6,289 nucleotides of DNA from JAHEDH01 sp965364515 (GCA_965364515.1 CBDTXZ010000179.1:1-6289); one strand, 5' to 3'; counted from the first letter of the stretch, positions 1 through 6,272 are shown. The notes: a model not told the origin generated them from the sequence alone. Translations and numbers: made by a program.

Positions 1-748
1 CGCCCTCGCCACCGACGATGACGAGCGTCCCGCGATCGGCGAGTGCGTTGCGCAGACGACGCAGCGGGTTGAGGCCGCCGATGTCGAAGATCACGTCGTA
101 GCGCGTGTCCCCATCGAGGTAGTCGGTCGTGGCGTAGTCGAGGACACGGTCAGCCCCGAGACCGCGGACCATGTCGAGCTTGCCGCCGCTGGCGACGCCG
201 GTGACCTCCGCTCCCAGCGCCTTGGCGATCTGGACGGCGTAGGAGCCGACGCCGCCCGACGCTCCGATCACCAGCACTCGTTGACCCGGCTGAACCCTGG
301 CCACATCGACCAGGCCCTGGAGGGCGGTGATGCCGGAAACCGACGCAACCCCGGCCTCCTCGTGAGAGAGGTTCGCCGGTTTGTGCGCCAGCTTGGCCGC
401 TTTGGCGGCTGCGTATTCGGCGAACGCCCCAATGGCGATGCCGAACACCTCATCGCCGACCTCGAAGCGCCTCACATCGCTCCCGACCGCGACCACGCGG
501 CCGGAGACATCGAACCCGGGAGTCGGTGTCTTGGGTCGGGCGAAGCCGTAGCCCATACCGCGGATCAGATACGGCAGCCCCATCATCAGGTGCCACACGC
601 CACGGTCGACACCGGCAGCGTGGACCTCGATGAGAACCTCATCGGCGTCGATGCCCGGAACCTCGGTTTCGGTCAGGTCGAGCGTTTCTGCGGAGCCGTA
701 TGCGCGTTGCACGATTGCTCTCATCGTGTCCTGCTTCGTGATGGCCAT
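1..748 (-). CDS. MDR-family zinc-independent NAD(P)-dependent oxidoreductase (quinone oxidoreductase-like), 3' part missing
   Basis: I translated 249 uninterrupted residues; the C-terminal roughly 70-90 residues expected for a 320-340 aa family member lie past the left edge. The N-terminal GroES-like lobe includes PGFDVSGRVVAVG from residue 77. The Rossmann cofactor site is GASGGVG at residues 162-168, followed by a GAEVTGVASGGK stretch that would hold the cofactor adenosine; NADP(H) is the likelier cofactor by family. The translated part contains no cysteine, so both the catalytic-zinc Cys and the structural-zinc four-Cys lobe of alcohol dehydrogenases are absent. This points to a cytosolic quinone/enone reductase-type enzyme; the substrate is unknown. 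The start is ATG at 748, because GAGAGGGG lies 6 nt upstream; a second ATG at 724 has no comparable site. The gene diverges from a TetR gene and shares a control region carrying two palindromes, so that TetR probably represses it. Confidence 0.9.
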   Translation of the reverse strand, partial: MAITKQDTMRAIVQRAYGSAETLDLTETEVPGIDADEVLIEVHAAGVDRGVWHLMMGLPYLIRGMGYGFARPKTPTPGFDVSGRVVAVGSDVRRFEVGDEVFGIAIGAFAEYAAAKAAKLAHKPANLSHEEAGVASVSGITALQGLVDVARVQPGQRVLVIGASGGVGSYAVQIAKALGAEVTGVASGGKLDMVRGLGADRVLDYATTDYLDGDTRYDVIFDIGGLNPLRRLRNALADRGTLVIVGGEG

Positions 749-754
749 TTCGTG

Positions 755-762
755 CCCCTCTC
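755..762 (-). promoter_or_regulatory. Ribosome binding site of the oxidoreductase gene
   Basis: Read on the minus strand, GAGAGGGG is followed by a 6-nt spacer and ATG. It supports the start at 748 over the internal ATG at 724. Confidence 0.7.
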
Positions 763-791
763 TTCCGGTCTCGTACTTAGTACGGTATGGT
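763..791 (+). promoter_or_regulatory. Possible promoter of the first TetR gene
   Basis: A possible -10 TATGGT (786-791) sits 17 bp after a poor -35 TTCCGG (763-768). Palindrome copy 1 (772-784) lies in the spacer, which would mirror the arrangement on the other strand and give autoregulation. The -35 matches consensus only in its TT, so the call rests mostly on the -10 and the symmetry. Confidence 0.35.
772..784. promoter_or_regulatory. TetR operator, copy 1 (13-bp palindrome)
   Basis: CGTACT-T-AGTACG is a perfect inverted repeat with 6-bp arms and one central base. It is identical to the copy at 810-822, and the centres are 38 bp apart. It lies between the divergent oxidoreductase and TetR genes, just downstream of the predicted oxidoreductase transcription start and within the spacer of the possible TetR promoter. 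Binding by the adjacent TetR protein is inferred from position and symmetry. Confidence 0.8.
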
Positions 792-801
792 GATGGCGAG
801 A

Positions 802-830
802 AAGCTACCCGTACTTAGTACGATTGTCAA
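802..830 (-). promoter_or_regulatory. Promoter of the oxidoreductase gene
   Basis: On the minus strand a perfect -35 TTGACA (830-825) is followed by a 17-bp spacer and a weaker -10 TAGCTT (807-802). The predicted start of transcription is near 795, giving a leader of about 47 nt before ATG at 748. Palindrome copy 2 fills almost the whole spacer, so a bound repressor would exclude RNA polymerase directly. Confidence 0.65.
810..822. promoter_or_regulatory. TetR operator, copy 2 (13-bp palindrome)
   Basis: This is a second exact copy of CGTACT-T-AGTACG. It is centred between the -35 and -10 boxes of the minus-strand oxidoreductase promoter, with 2 bp left on each side, and it falls in the untranslated leader of the TetR gene. 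An exact repeat of a perfect palindrome in a divergent TetR intergenic region is strong evidence for an operator. Confidence 0.82.
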
Positions 831-843
831 GACCACGTCCTCC

Positions 844-848
844 CGGAG
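844..848 (+). promoter_or_regulatory. Ribosome binding site of the first TetR gene
   Basis: GGAGG is followed by 7 nt and ATG at 856. It decides the start: the in-frame ATG at 787 lies between the two operators, has no such site and would add 23 residues unlike the family's N-terminus. Confidence 0.75.
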
Positions 849-855
849 GCAACAC

Positions 856-1515
856 ATGAGCGACAACCAGCGTCAGCCCCTCACACCCGAGCGAGTCCTA
901 CAAGGAGCGGTCGACTTGGCCGACGACATCGGCGTCGAGGCTCTGACCATCCGCAAGCTCGCAGACGCTCTCGGCGTCGGGCCGATGACGATCTATCACC
1001 ACGTTCCCGGCAAGGAGCAGATCATCGACGGCATGGTCGACCTGGTCTTCAGCGAGATCGACCTCCCACCCAGCGACCTCGATTGGAAGCCTGCGATCCG
1101 CGTCCGATGCGTCTCCGCGCGACGAGTGCTGAACCGGCACTGGTGGGCCGCTCCCCTCATGGAGACGCGGACGTCCCCGGGGCCGGCGACCTTGACCCAC
1201 CACGACGCCGTGATCGGTTGCCTGCGAAGCGGCGGATTGTCGCTGCAGATGACGGCACATGCCTATGCCATCCTCGACAGCTTCATCTACGGCTTCGCCA
1301 TGCAGGAGGCGAGCCTCCCATTCCACGGCGAGACGCCAGACGTGCCGCTCGACGAGCTCGCTGCCGGGATGCTGGAGGCGCTTCCGATCGACACCTTTCC
1401 GCACTTCGTCGAATTCACGGTGGATCACGCCCTCCAGCCCGGCTACGACTTCGGCGACTCGTTCGAGTTCGGCCTCGATCTCATCCTCGACGGCCTCGAA
1501 CGAGCCGCGGACTGA
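856..1515 (+). CDS. TetR/AcrR-family repressor with a TetR_C-type ligand domain
   Basis: The product is a 219-residue cytosolic DNA-binding homodimer by family. The N-terminal HTH spans about residues 10-56. Helices 2-3 read LTIRKLADALGVG then MTIYHHV, a typical TetR recognition segment, followed by GKEQIIDGMVD. The C-terminal domain carries the stretch RVLNRHWWAAPLMETRT and then GPATLTHHDAVIGCLRSGG, which I associate with TetR regulators having the TetR_C (tetracycline-repressor-like) ligand domain. The gene diverges from the oxidoreductase, and two identical palindromes lie between them, so it probably represses that gene and itself until a small ligand binds. The ligand cannot be read from sequence. 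It need not be tetracycline: the neighbour is an oxidoreductase, not a TetA pump. Start chosen at 856 from GGAGG at 844-848. Confidence 0.9.
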   Translation: MSDNQRQPLTPERVLQGAVDLADDIGVEALTIRKLADALGVGPMTIYHHVPGKEQIIDGMVDLVFSEIDLPPSDLDWKPAIRVRCVSARRVLNRHWWAAPLMETRTSPGPATLTHHDAVIGCLRSGGLSLQMTAHAYAILDSFIYGFAMQEASLPFHGETPDVPLDELAAGMLEALPIDTFPHFVEFTVDHALQPGYDFGDSFEFGLDLILDGLERAAD

Positions 1516-1606
1516 ACGGCCGGATCCTCCTGCGGCGGCGTCGGAGCCCGAAACACGACGGTTCATCCGAATGCACACCGAAGTGGGTTGATCTCGAAAC
1601 TCCCGC

Positions 1607-1635
1607 TTGACAACTGGCCCACTTTCGTGCAACGT
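1607..1635 (+). promoter_or_regulatory. Promoter of the second TetR/glycosyltransferase operon, probably leaderless
   Basis: A perfect -35 TTGACA lies at 1607-1612. At 17 bp spacing the -10 position (1630-1635) reads CAACGT, a weak hexamer; TACTGT at 1635-1640 is a better hexamer but the spacing is then 22 bp. With the first choice, transcription would begin about 1642-1644, on the ATG itself. There is no Shine-Dalgarno sequence before 1644, consistent with a leaderless mRNA. The rest of the 1516-1643 gap shows nothing I can name. Confidence 0.5.
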
Positions 1636-1644
1636 ACTGTTGCA
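1628..1644. promoter_or_regulatory. Operator-like palindrome at the start of the second TetR gene
   Basis: TGCAAC-GTACT-GTTGCA is a perfect inverted repeat with 6-bp arms and a 5-nt centre. Its last base is the A of the start codon at 1644. It overlaps the -10/start region of the promoter, where a TetR repressor would block initiation. Autoregulation by the gene that follows is inferred from position. The sequence differs from the operators at 772-822, which suits two independent regulators. Confidence 0.68.
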
Positions 1645-2249
1645 TGAAATCAGAGAAGTCTCGAACCTACCGCATGTCGGCTCGAGCGCAAGCCGTCGAA
1701 GACACGCGCGATCGCATCCTGCAAGCCATGGTGGACCTCTGGCTCGAACGCCACTTCGACGACATCACCCTGAATGGCGTGGCAGACCGGGCCGAGGTAT
1801 CGAGGCAGACGGTGTTCAGGCAGTTCGGCACCAAGGAGGAACTCCTTGCAGCGGCTGCACGGTGGGCCGCTCCCCGAATGGACGAGGACCGGAGAGTCGA
1901 GCCAGGTGACGTCGAGCAAGCAGTGCATCGCGCCGTGGCCGGGTACGAGATCATGGGCGACGCCAATGTGCGCGCACTCCAGATCGAAGGCAAGGTGCCC
2001 GCCATCGACGAGATGCTGGCACGAGGTCGGGGCGCGCACCGGAGCTGGCTCGAGGCCGTGTTCCAACCGCATCTGCCGGACGAAGAACCCGCCCGGGAGC
2101 GGATGATCCTTGCGCTGTATGCAGCGACGGACGTGATGACCTGGAAGTTGCTCAGGCGCGACTTCGGCCGATCGGCCGACGACACGGAGCTCGTGATGAG
2201 GTCGCTCGTCACGAGTCTCATCGAGACGACCCGAAAGGAGCGACCATGA
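1644..2249 (+). CDS. TetR/AcrR-family regulator controlling the downstream glycosyltransferase
   Basis: The product has 201 residues. The HTH domain covers about residues 17-67: TRDRILQAMVDLW, then DDITLNGVADRAEVSRQTVF and RQFGTKEELLAA, with the recognition helix near residues 53-59. The ligand domain (about 75-201) is divergent, as usual in the family, and gives no hint of ligand. The start is ATG 1644, although no ribosome binding site precedes it; a promoter placed to start transcription at this codon suggests a leaderless message. A later start at 1674 (Met11) also lacks a well-spaced site and would remove the basic SEKSRTYRMSAR arm that such regulators often have. The gene overlaps the glycosyltransferase by 4 bp (ATGA), so the two are co-transcribed and translationally coupled. 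The palindrome at 1628-1644 suggests autorepression of the pair. Confidence 0.88.
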   Translation: MKSEKSRTYRMSARAQAVEDTRDRILQAMVDLWLERHFDDITLNGVADRAEVSRQTVFRQFGTKEELLAAAARWAAPRMDEDRRVEPGDVEQAVHRAVAGYEIMGDANVRALQIEGKVPAIDEMLARGRGAHRSWLEAVFQPHLPDEEPARERMILALYAATDVMTWKLLRRDFGRSADDTELVMRSLVTSLIETTRKERP

Positions 2250-3529
2250 CCACCAAACGCTACTTGTTCGCACTCTGGGAAGGAGGCGGGACGCTTCCCC
2301 CTGAACTCGGCGTCGCACGCAGACTGATCGAACGCGGGCACGAGGTCCTCGTCATCGCCGACCCGACCGTCGAGGATGACGCTCAGGCCGCCGGATGCAC
2401 GTTCACTCCGTGGTCGGCCGCTCCCAGCCGGACGTCCCTCGATCCCGACCAGGATCCCATGAAGGACTGGGAGGTGTCGAATCCTCTGACCATGATCCGC
2501 CGCGCCCGCGATGGAATGATCGCCGGGCCGGCTTCGGACTATGCAGCCGACACCCGGCGAGCGATCCAAGGGTTCGACCCCGACGCCGTGGTCGCAGACC
2601 ACCTGCTCGCCGGAGCGATCATGGGAGCCCAGGCTGAAGGCGTCCCCGTCGCCACCGTCGTACCGAACATCTGGATGATGCCGACCGACGGGGCACCTGC
2701 GGTCGGCCCGGGATTCGCGTTTCCCGCCTCGGCGCCGGCGAGGCTTCGAAATCACCTGATGACCCGGCTCGTGAACCGCGTGTTCGATCGAGCCTTGCCA
2801 ACGATCAACGATGCGAGAAGGAAGAACGGCCTGCCTGAGCTCGACGCCTTCTACGACCAGTTCACCAAAGTGGACCGGATCCTCGTTCTCTCGAGCCCGA
2901 CATTCGACTTCTCGTCGGAGTTCGTGCCTGCCAACGCTCGCTACGTCGGCCCGATTCTGGACGACCCGCACTGGGCGAGCGCGTGGCGGTCTCCGTGGCC
3001 CGCCGACGACCCTCGACCCTTGGTGCTCGCATCACTGAGCTCCACGTTTCAGGACCAGGTCGAACTGCTCCAGAAGATCATCGAGGGGTTGGCGACGATC
3101 CCGGTCAGAGGAGTCGTCACGCTCGGACAGAACGTGCACCTCGGAGACCTGGCGCCGGCCGGCGACGTGCACATCGTCCAGTCCGCGCCTCATTCGCCGA
3201 TCCTCCAGGAAGCTGCGGTTGCCGTGAGCCATTGCGGGCACGGTGGCACGATGAAAGCTCTGGCGGCCGGGGTTCCGCTCGTCTGCCTCCCCATGGGCAG
3301 GGATCAGAACGACAATGCCGCGAGAGTCGTCCACCAGGGGGCCGGCGTCCGCCTTCGACCGAGTTCGGCACCCAGCGACATCGCAGCGGCCGTCATGGCG
3401 CTGCTGGACGACCCGACGTATCGGCGACAAGCGTCGAGGATGGCCGAAACGATTGCTCGCGAGACGGATGACTCGCAGCTCATCTCCGAGTTGGAAGCCC
3501 TCGCCAATACGGGTGTCACGGCAGTTTGA
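2246..3529 (+). CDS. GT1-type UDP-dependent glycosyltransferase (GT-B fold, macrolide/natural-product type)
   Basis: The product has 427 residues, the usual size for bacterial GT1 enzymes, and no signal peptide, so it is cytosolic. The N-terminal acceptor domain runs to about residue 220 and the C-terminal nucleotide-sugar domain from about 250. The donor signature is clear: APHSPILQEA, then SHCGHGGTMKALAAGVP around residues 328-344 with H332 as the expected diphosphate contact, and LPMGRDQNDNA with D353-Q354 as the expected sugar contacts. By family it would transfer a sugar from a UDP- or dTDP-sugar to a small hydrophobic acceptor. The oddity is in the N-terminal loop: the usual GHVxPxL motif is G15-T16-L17-P18-P19-E20-L21, so the catalytic-base histidine is replaced by threonine. 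AAAGGAG at 2234-2240 lies 5 nt before ATG 2246. Co-expression with a TetR regulator suggests inducible glycosylation, perhaps detoxification, of a small molecule; this is inference. Confidence 0.9.
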   Translation: MTTKRYLFALWEGGGTLPPELGVARRLIERGHEVLVIADPTVEDDAQAAGCTFTPWSAAPSRTSLDPDQDPMKDWEVSNPLTMIRRARDGMIAGPASDYAADTRRAIQGFDPDAVVADHLLAGAIMGAQAEGVPVATVVPNIWMMPTDGAPAVGPGFAFPASAPARLRNHLMTRLVNRVFDRALPTINDARRKNGLPELDAFYDQFTKVDRILVLSSPTFDFSSEFVPANARYVGPILDDPHWASAWRSPWPADDPRPLVLASLSSTFQDQVELLQKIIEGLATIPVRGVVTLGQNVHLGDLAPAGDVHIVQSAPHSPILQEAAVAVSHCGHGGTMKALAAGVPLVCLPMGRDQNDNAARVVHQGAGVRLRPSSAPSDIAAAVMALLDDPTYRRQASRMAETIARETDDSQLISELEALANTGVTAV

Positions 3530-3540
3530 GACTTGCGGGA

Positions 3541-3579
3541 CCGGCACGCGGGCCGGGCAACGGCTCGACTACCGGTCGA
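3541..3579. terminator. Possible weak bidirectional terminator between convergent genes
   Basis: The 52-bp gap between the convergent glycosyltransferase and DUF222 genes holds two short perfect inverted repeats: CCGGC/GCCGG (3541-3545, 3552-3556) and TCGAC/GTCGA (3565-3569, 3575-3579). Stems are only 5 bp and there is no T-tract on either strand. Such repeats are common by chance at this GC content, so only the position supports the call. Confidence 0.25.
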
Positions 3580-3581
3580 CT

Positions 3582-4874
3582 TCAAGGGTCTCCGCGGCTG
3601 GAGGCGAACAGCTCCATGTTCACATCTACCCCGGCCGCCAGTGCGGGCTCCGGGTCTCCGTTCAGCAGCCAGAGGAATTCGACACCCGGAATGTGGCTGT
3701 CGTCGTATCGATAGAGACTGCCATCCGCTCTCACGAACTCGACGTCACCTTGGGGATCCCCGCTGATCCGCCAGCCGGAGTTGTGGATCAGTCGATGGTG
3801 GAATCCGCAGAGCGTGACGAGGTTGTCGAGATCAGTGGGGCCACCGTCGATCCAGTGCACGATGTGATGAACGTGCACCCAGTTCCGTCGATGGCAACGT
3901 GGGAACCGGCATCCGTTGTCGCGAGCCATCACGAGCTTGCGAAGCCAACCGGGAACGCTTCTCGACGTCCTCCCGATGCCCACGACTCCTCGGGCGGATT
4001 CCCGAACTGCCAGCTGGATACGGGCATCGCAGGCGAGCCGGTGCAGCGTGGCACTACTGACCGGCCGGCCGTTCACCAGTATTGCGCCGCCACCATCGGC
4101 GCCCAGGAGGGTCTCGAGTTCCGTGACGACGAGCAGGTGCGAGCGGTCGGCGTCAGAGTCTGCACCGAGATACTTCGAGCCCATGGCGAGCAAGGCGTCG
4201 GCCATTGCTACGTCGCTCATCATGGGATCGCCTGTTTCCGGATCCAGTTTCCGCTCGCGAGCCGCTCGCCGAAGCGCCTCGAGGAGCACGGAGCCCTCCG
4301 CCTCGGGGAGTTCCGCCTCGAGGTGCAGCTTCGGGGCGAACGGATCCCACCACCATCTCAACGATCGCTCTCGATGTGCCTGCTCCTCCTCCGGTTCCGT
4401 GGTCTCGACCCGCTGGAGGGCGCGGATGTCGGCGGGCGAGAGACCCACGATTCGCTCGACGAGTTGCTCGTCGGTGTCCGGTGTGGCGAACTCCGTGACT
4501 GCGCGTAGCTGGTCCCAGGAGATCCGGGCCGTCTCGAACGCCCGCGTGATGGCCGGGAGCTCGTCGATGGCCACGGCGACTCTGACCATTTCTCTGGCGG
4601 AGAACCGGGTCATGCCGTGACGGAAGACCAGCCAGTCCGTCACGGACCCGGTGCCGTCGAACATCGGCACACCGGTGCGGATGATCCGCCCGAAGTGACG
4701 GAGGCGGGCGAGACGGGCACCGTTCTCAGCGGCAACGAGGGCCAGATGCTCATGGGCCACACGGGCGGCGACCTCCATCGATCCGGGAGCCTCCGACGCC
4801 CCGGGACGATCCGCAAGGACGACGTTTGATTCCGATGCCTCGAAGTCCTGTTCGTCGTGCGCTTGATCGAACAT
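3582..4874 (-). CDS. DUF222 / HNH endonuclease domain protein (13E12-repeat family), SOS-controlled
   Basis: The product has 430 residues. An N-terminal, mainly helical DUF222 region covers about residues 35-290 and is followed by a C-terminal HNH module. The HNH module contains C322 and C327 (CRFPRC), H334-V-H336-H337, D350-N351 and LCGFHHRLIH (C356, H359, H360). All expected HNH residues are present: the HH pair, the central Asn and the distal His, plus cysteines arranged like a zinc site. The family is abundant and multicopy in actinobacteria; its cellular role is not settled, with nuclease activity and links to mobile-element-like repeats proposed. An upstream in-frame GTG at 4952 would add 26 residues. 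I chose ATG 4874 because -35 and -10 boxes place transcription initiation at that ATG and an SOS box overlaps it. No Shine-Dalgarno sequence is well placed. The gene is intact and convergent with the glycosyltransferase. Confidence 0.88.
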   Translation of the reverse strand: MFDQAHDEQDFEASESNVVLADRPGASEAPGSMEVAARVAHEHLALVAAENGARLARLRHFGRIIRTGVPMFDGTGSVTDWLVFRHGMTRFSAREMVRVAVAIDELPAITRAFETARISWDQLRAVTEFATPDTDEQLVERIVGLSPADIRALQRVETTEPEEEQAHRERSLRWWWDPFAPKLHLEAELPEAEGSVLLEALRRAARERKLDPETGDPMMSDVAMADALLAMGSKYLGADSDADRSHLLVVTELETLLGADGGGAILVNGRPVSSATLHRLACDARIQLAVRESARGVVGIGRTSRSVPGWLRKLVMARDNGCRFPRCHRRNWVHVHHIVHWIDGGPTDLDNLVTLCGFHHRLIHNSGWRISGDPQGDVEFVRADGSLYRYDDSHIPGVEFLWLLNGDPEPALAAGVDVNMELFASSRGDP

Positions 4875-4882
4875 GTGTTCGA
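4867..4882. promoter_or_regulatory. LexA/SOS box over the start of the DUF222-HNH gene
   Basis: TCGAAC-ATGT-GTTCGA is a perfect 12-of-12 match to the arms of the mycobacterial/actinobacterial LexA box TCGAAC-N4-GTTCGA. It covers the ATG of the HNH gene (4874-4872) and the first base after the gap touches the last base of its -10 box. LexA bound here would block initiation, with release on DNA damage. 13E12-repeat genes with SOS boxes are known in Mycobacterium tuberculosis. Confidence 0.88.
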
Positions 4883-4910
4883 TTGTAGGCCTCACGCCCA
4901 TGCAATGCAA
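4882..4910 (-). promoter_or_regulatory. Leaderless promoter of the DUF222-HNH gene
   Basis: On the minus strand -35 TTGCAT (4910-4905), a 17-bp spacer and -10 TACAAT (4887-4882) are followed by 7 nt and ATG 4874. This spacing starts transcription on or next to the A of the start codon. The -10 matches consensus at five of six positions; the -35 at three. The remaining sequence up to the sigma-factor stop (4911-5030) shows no gene; it holds only a 10-bp palindrome at 5011-5020. Confidence 0.68.
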
Positions 4911-5030
4911 GGCTTTCGCAGGGAATCGATTCCTCGAAGTTCGGGGCATCACCGCAGGTCGAGCACGACGTCCCTCCGGTGGCGCACCACCCGCTCCGTG
5001 TCGCTGTCCGGCTGATCAGCGAGCTCTCGA

Positions 5031-6272
5031 TCAGGGCTCGGGCTCACGGAGGTGCCGCTCTTCGAGATCGGAGAGCCGACGCGAGAGATGGCGCTCCTCT
5101 GCTTGGTTCCGGCAGAGCGAGATCGCCATCCGCCAGGACGCGACGGCATCACTCCACAGGCCGGCACGCTCGAGCAGATCGGCCCGTGCAGCGTGCCAGC
5201 GATGGTCGTGTTCGAGTCGACCGGCGAGCGCTTCGATGCTCGCCAGCCCGGCCTCGGGGCCGAGATGCATCCCGACTGCCACTGCGCGGTTCAACTCGAC
5301 GATTGAGCTCGGCTGTGTTCGGGCCAGTTCGGAGTACAGGAGGACGATCTGCTCCCAGTCGGTGTCGGCAAACGACGACGCCTCACAATGGACCGCCGAG
5401 ATGGCCGCTTGGATGAGGTACGGACCTGATCGCCCCATTCGGAGCGCTCGCTCCAGCAACTCGGTGCCGGCGTCGATCTGCCCCTGGTTCCAAACAGATC
5501 GGTCCTGATGCTGCAGCGTGACCAATCCACCGCGCTCGTCGAGGCGTGCAGGGCGTCGGCCGTCGTGGAGCAACATCAACGCCAGGAGGCCCAGGACTTC
5601 CGGCTCGTCTGGCATGAGCGCTGCGAGCACTACTCCGAGCCTGATCGCCTCGCCCGACAGATCGGCCCGAACCTGGCTGTCGCCGGCGGTCGCCGAATAA
5701 CCCTCATTGAAGATGAGATAGATCGTGGCGAGCACTGCTGACAGGCGATCCGGCAGCAGATGATCATCCGGAACGCGGAAGGGGATCCCCGCATCCCTTA
5801 TCTTGCGTTTTGCTCGCACCAGACGCTGGGCCATCGTCGTCGACGGCACGAGAAACGCCCGGGCGATCTCCTCGGTCGTCAAGCCTCCGAGCGTGCGGAG
5901 CGTCAGCGCCACTTGTGCATCGACGGCGAGCGCCGGATGGCAGCAGGTGAAGATCAGCCGGAGGCGGTCATCGACGAGTTCGGAGTCCTCGATACTCATC
6001 TCGATCGAATCATCGACGGAGTGAGCGAGTTGCTCGACGACACGGGCCCCGGTGCCTTGCCTGCGGAGTTTGTCGATGATCTTGTTGCGAGCCGTGGTGG
6101 TGATCCATCCGGCTGGGCTGGCAGGAGCCGGATCCCACCGCTCGAGCGCGATGACCATCGCCTCCTGAATGGCATCCTCGACGAGGTCGAAATCCCCGAA
6201 GCGGCGCACGAGCCCGGCGAAGACGCGCCCGTACTCCTCGCGAAAGACCTGCTCGACATGCTCGGTCGCCAC
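5031..6272 (-). CDS. ECF-family RNA polymerase sigma factor with C-terminal extension (ECF42 type, DUF6596)
   Basis: The product has 413 residues, about twice a minimal ECF sigma factor and normal for the ECF42 group. Sigma region 2 spans about residues 10-72 (FDLVEDAIQEAMVIALERW, then AGWITTTARNKIIDKLRRQ), binding core polymerase and the -10 element. Region 4 spans about 100-162 (RLIFTCCHPAL, LTTEEIARAFLVPSTTMAQR), binding the -35 element. Residues 170-290 form the conserved extension (LSAVLATIYLIFNEGYSAT, then VLGLLALMLLHDGRRPARL), followed by TPR-like helices to the end. In ECF42 the extension is thought to take the place of an anti-sigma factor, and the usual genomic partner is a small YCII/DGPF-domain protein. 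The start is GTG 6272: an in-frame TGA at 6281-6279 excludes a longer N-terminus and the next Met is inside region 2. No Shine-Dalgarno is visible, so coupling to an upstream gene beyond the right edge is possible. Confidence 0.9.
   Translation of the reverse strand: MATEHVEQVFREEYGRVFAGLVRRFGDFDLVEDAIQEAMVIALERWDPAPASPAGWITTTARNKIIDKLRRQGTGARVVEQLAHSVDDSIEMSIEDSELVDDRLRLIFTCCHPALAVDAQVALTLRTLGGLTTEEIARAFLVPSTTMAQRLVRAKRKIRDAGIPFRVPDDHLLPDRLSAVLATIYLIFNEGYSATAGDSQVRADLSGEAIRLGVVLAALMPDEPEVLGLLALMLLHDGRRPARLDERGGLVTLQHQDRSVWNQGQIDAGTELLERALRMGRSGPYLIQAAISAVHCEASSFADTDWEQIVLLYSELARTQPSSIVELNRAVAVGMHLGPEAGLASIEALAGRLEHDHRWHAARADLLERAGLWSDAVASWRMAISLCRNQAEERHLSRRLSDLEERHLREPEP

Noticed and set aside
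787..855. Longer N-terminus for the first TetR protein from ATG 787
   Set aside because: It would begin between the two operators, at the predicted -10 region, without a ribosome binding site. ATG 856 has GGAGG 7 nt upstream.
898..1632. 244-residue minus-strand open frame over the first TetR gene, and the 281-793 plus-strand frame over the oxidoreductase
   Set aside because: Both lie opposite genes with clear family motifs and have low-complexity, motif-free translations.
1744..1759. Second SOS-box-like sequence, TCGAAC-GCCA-CTTCGA
   Set aside because: It has one arm mismatch, lies inside the second TetR coding sequence (LERHFDD) and is about 100 bp past the start, so chance is the simpler reading.
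1667..2971. 434-residue open frame on the minus strand, antisense to the second TetR and the glycosyltransferase
   Set aside because: It spans two well-supported genes in a high-GC region where antisense frames stay open easily. Its translation is rich in Arg, Ser and Gly with no recognisable domain.
3315..4508. 397-residue open frame on the plus strand, antisense to the DUF222-HNH gene and running out of the glycosyltransferase
   Set aside because: It has no domain, runs across the convergent gene boundary, and is explained as a codon-bias shadow of the HNH gene.
5011..5020. 10-bp perfect palindrome GCTGATCAGC just after the sigma-factor stop, considered as a terminator or regulator site
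   Set aside because: It has no loop, so it cannot form a useful hairpin, no T-tract follows, and there is no nearby promoter. A 10-bp palindrome is not rare enough to call.
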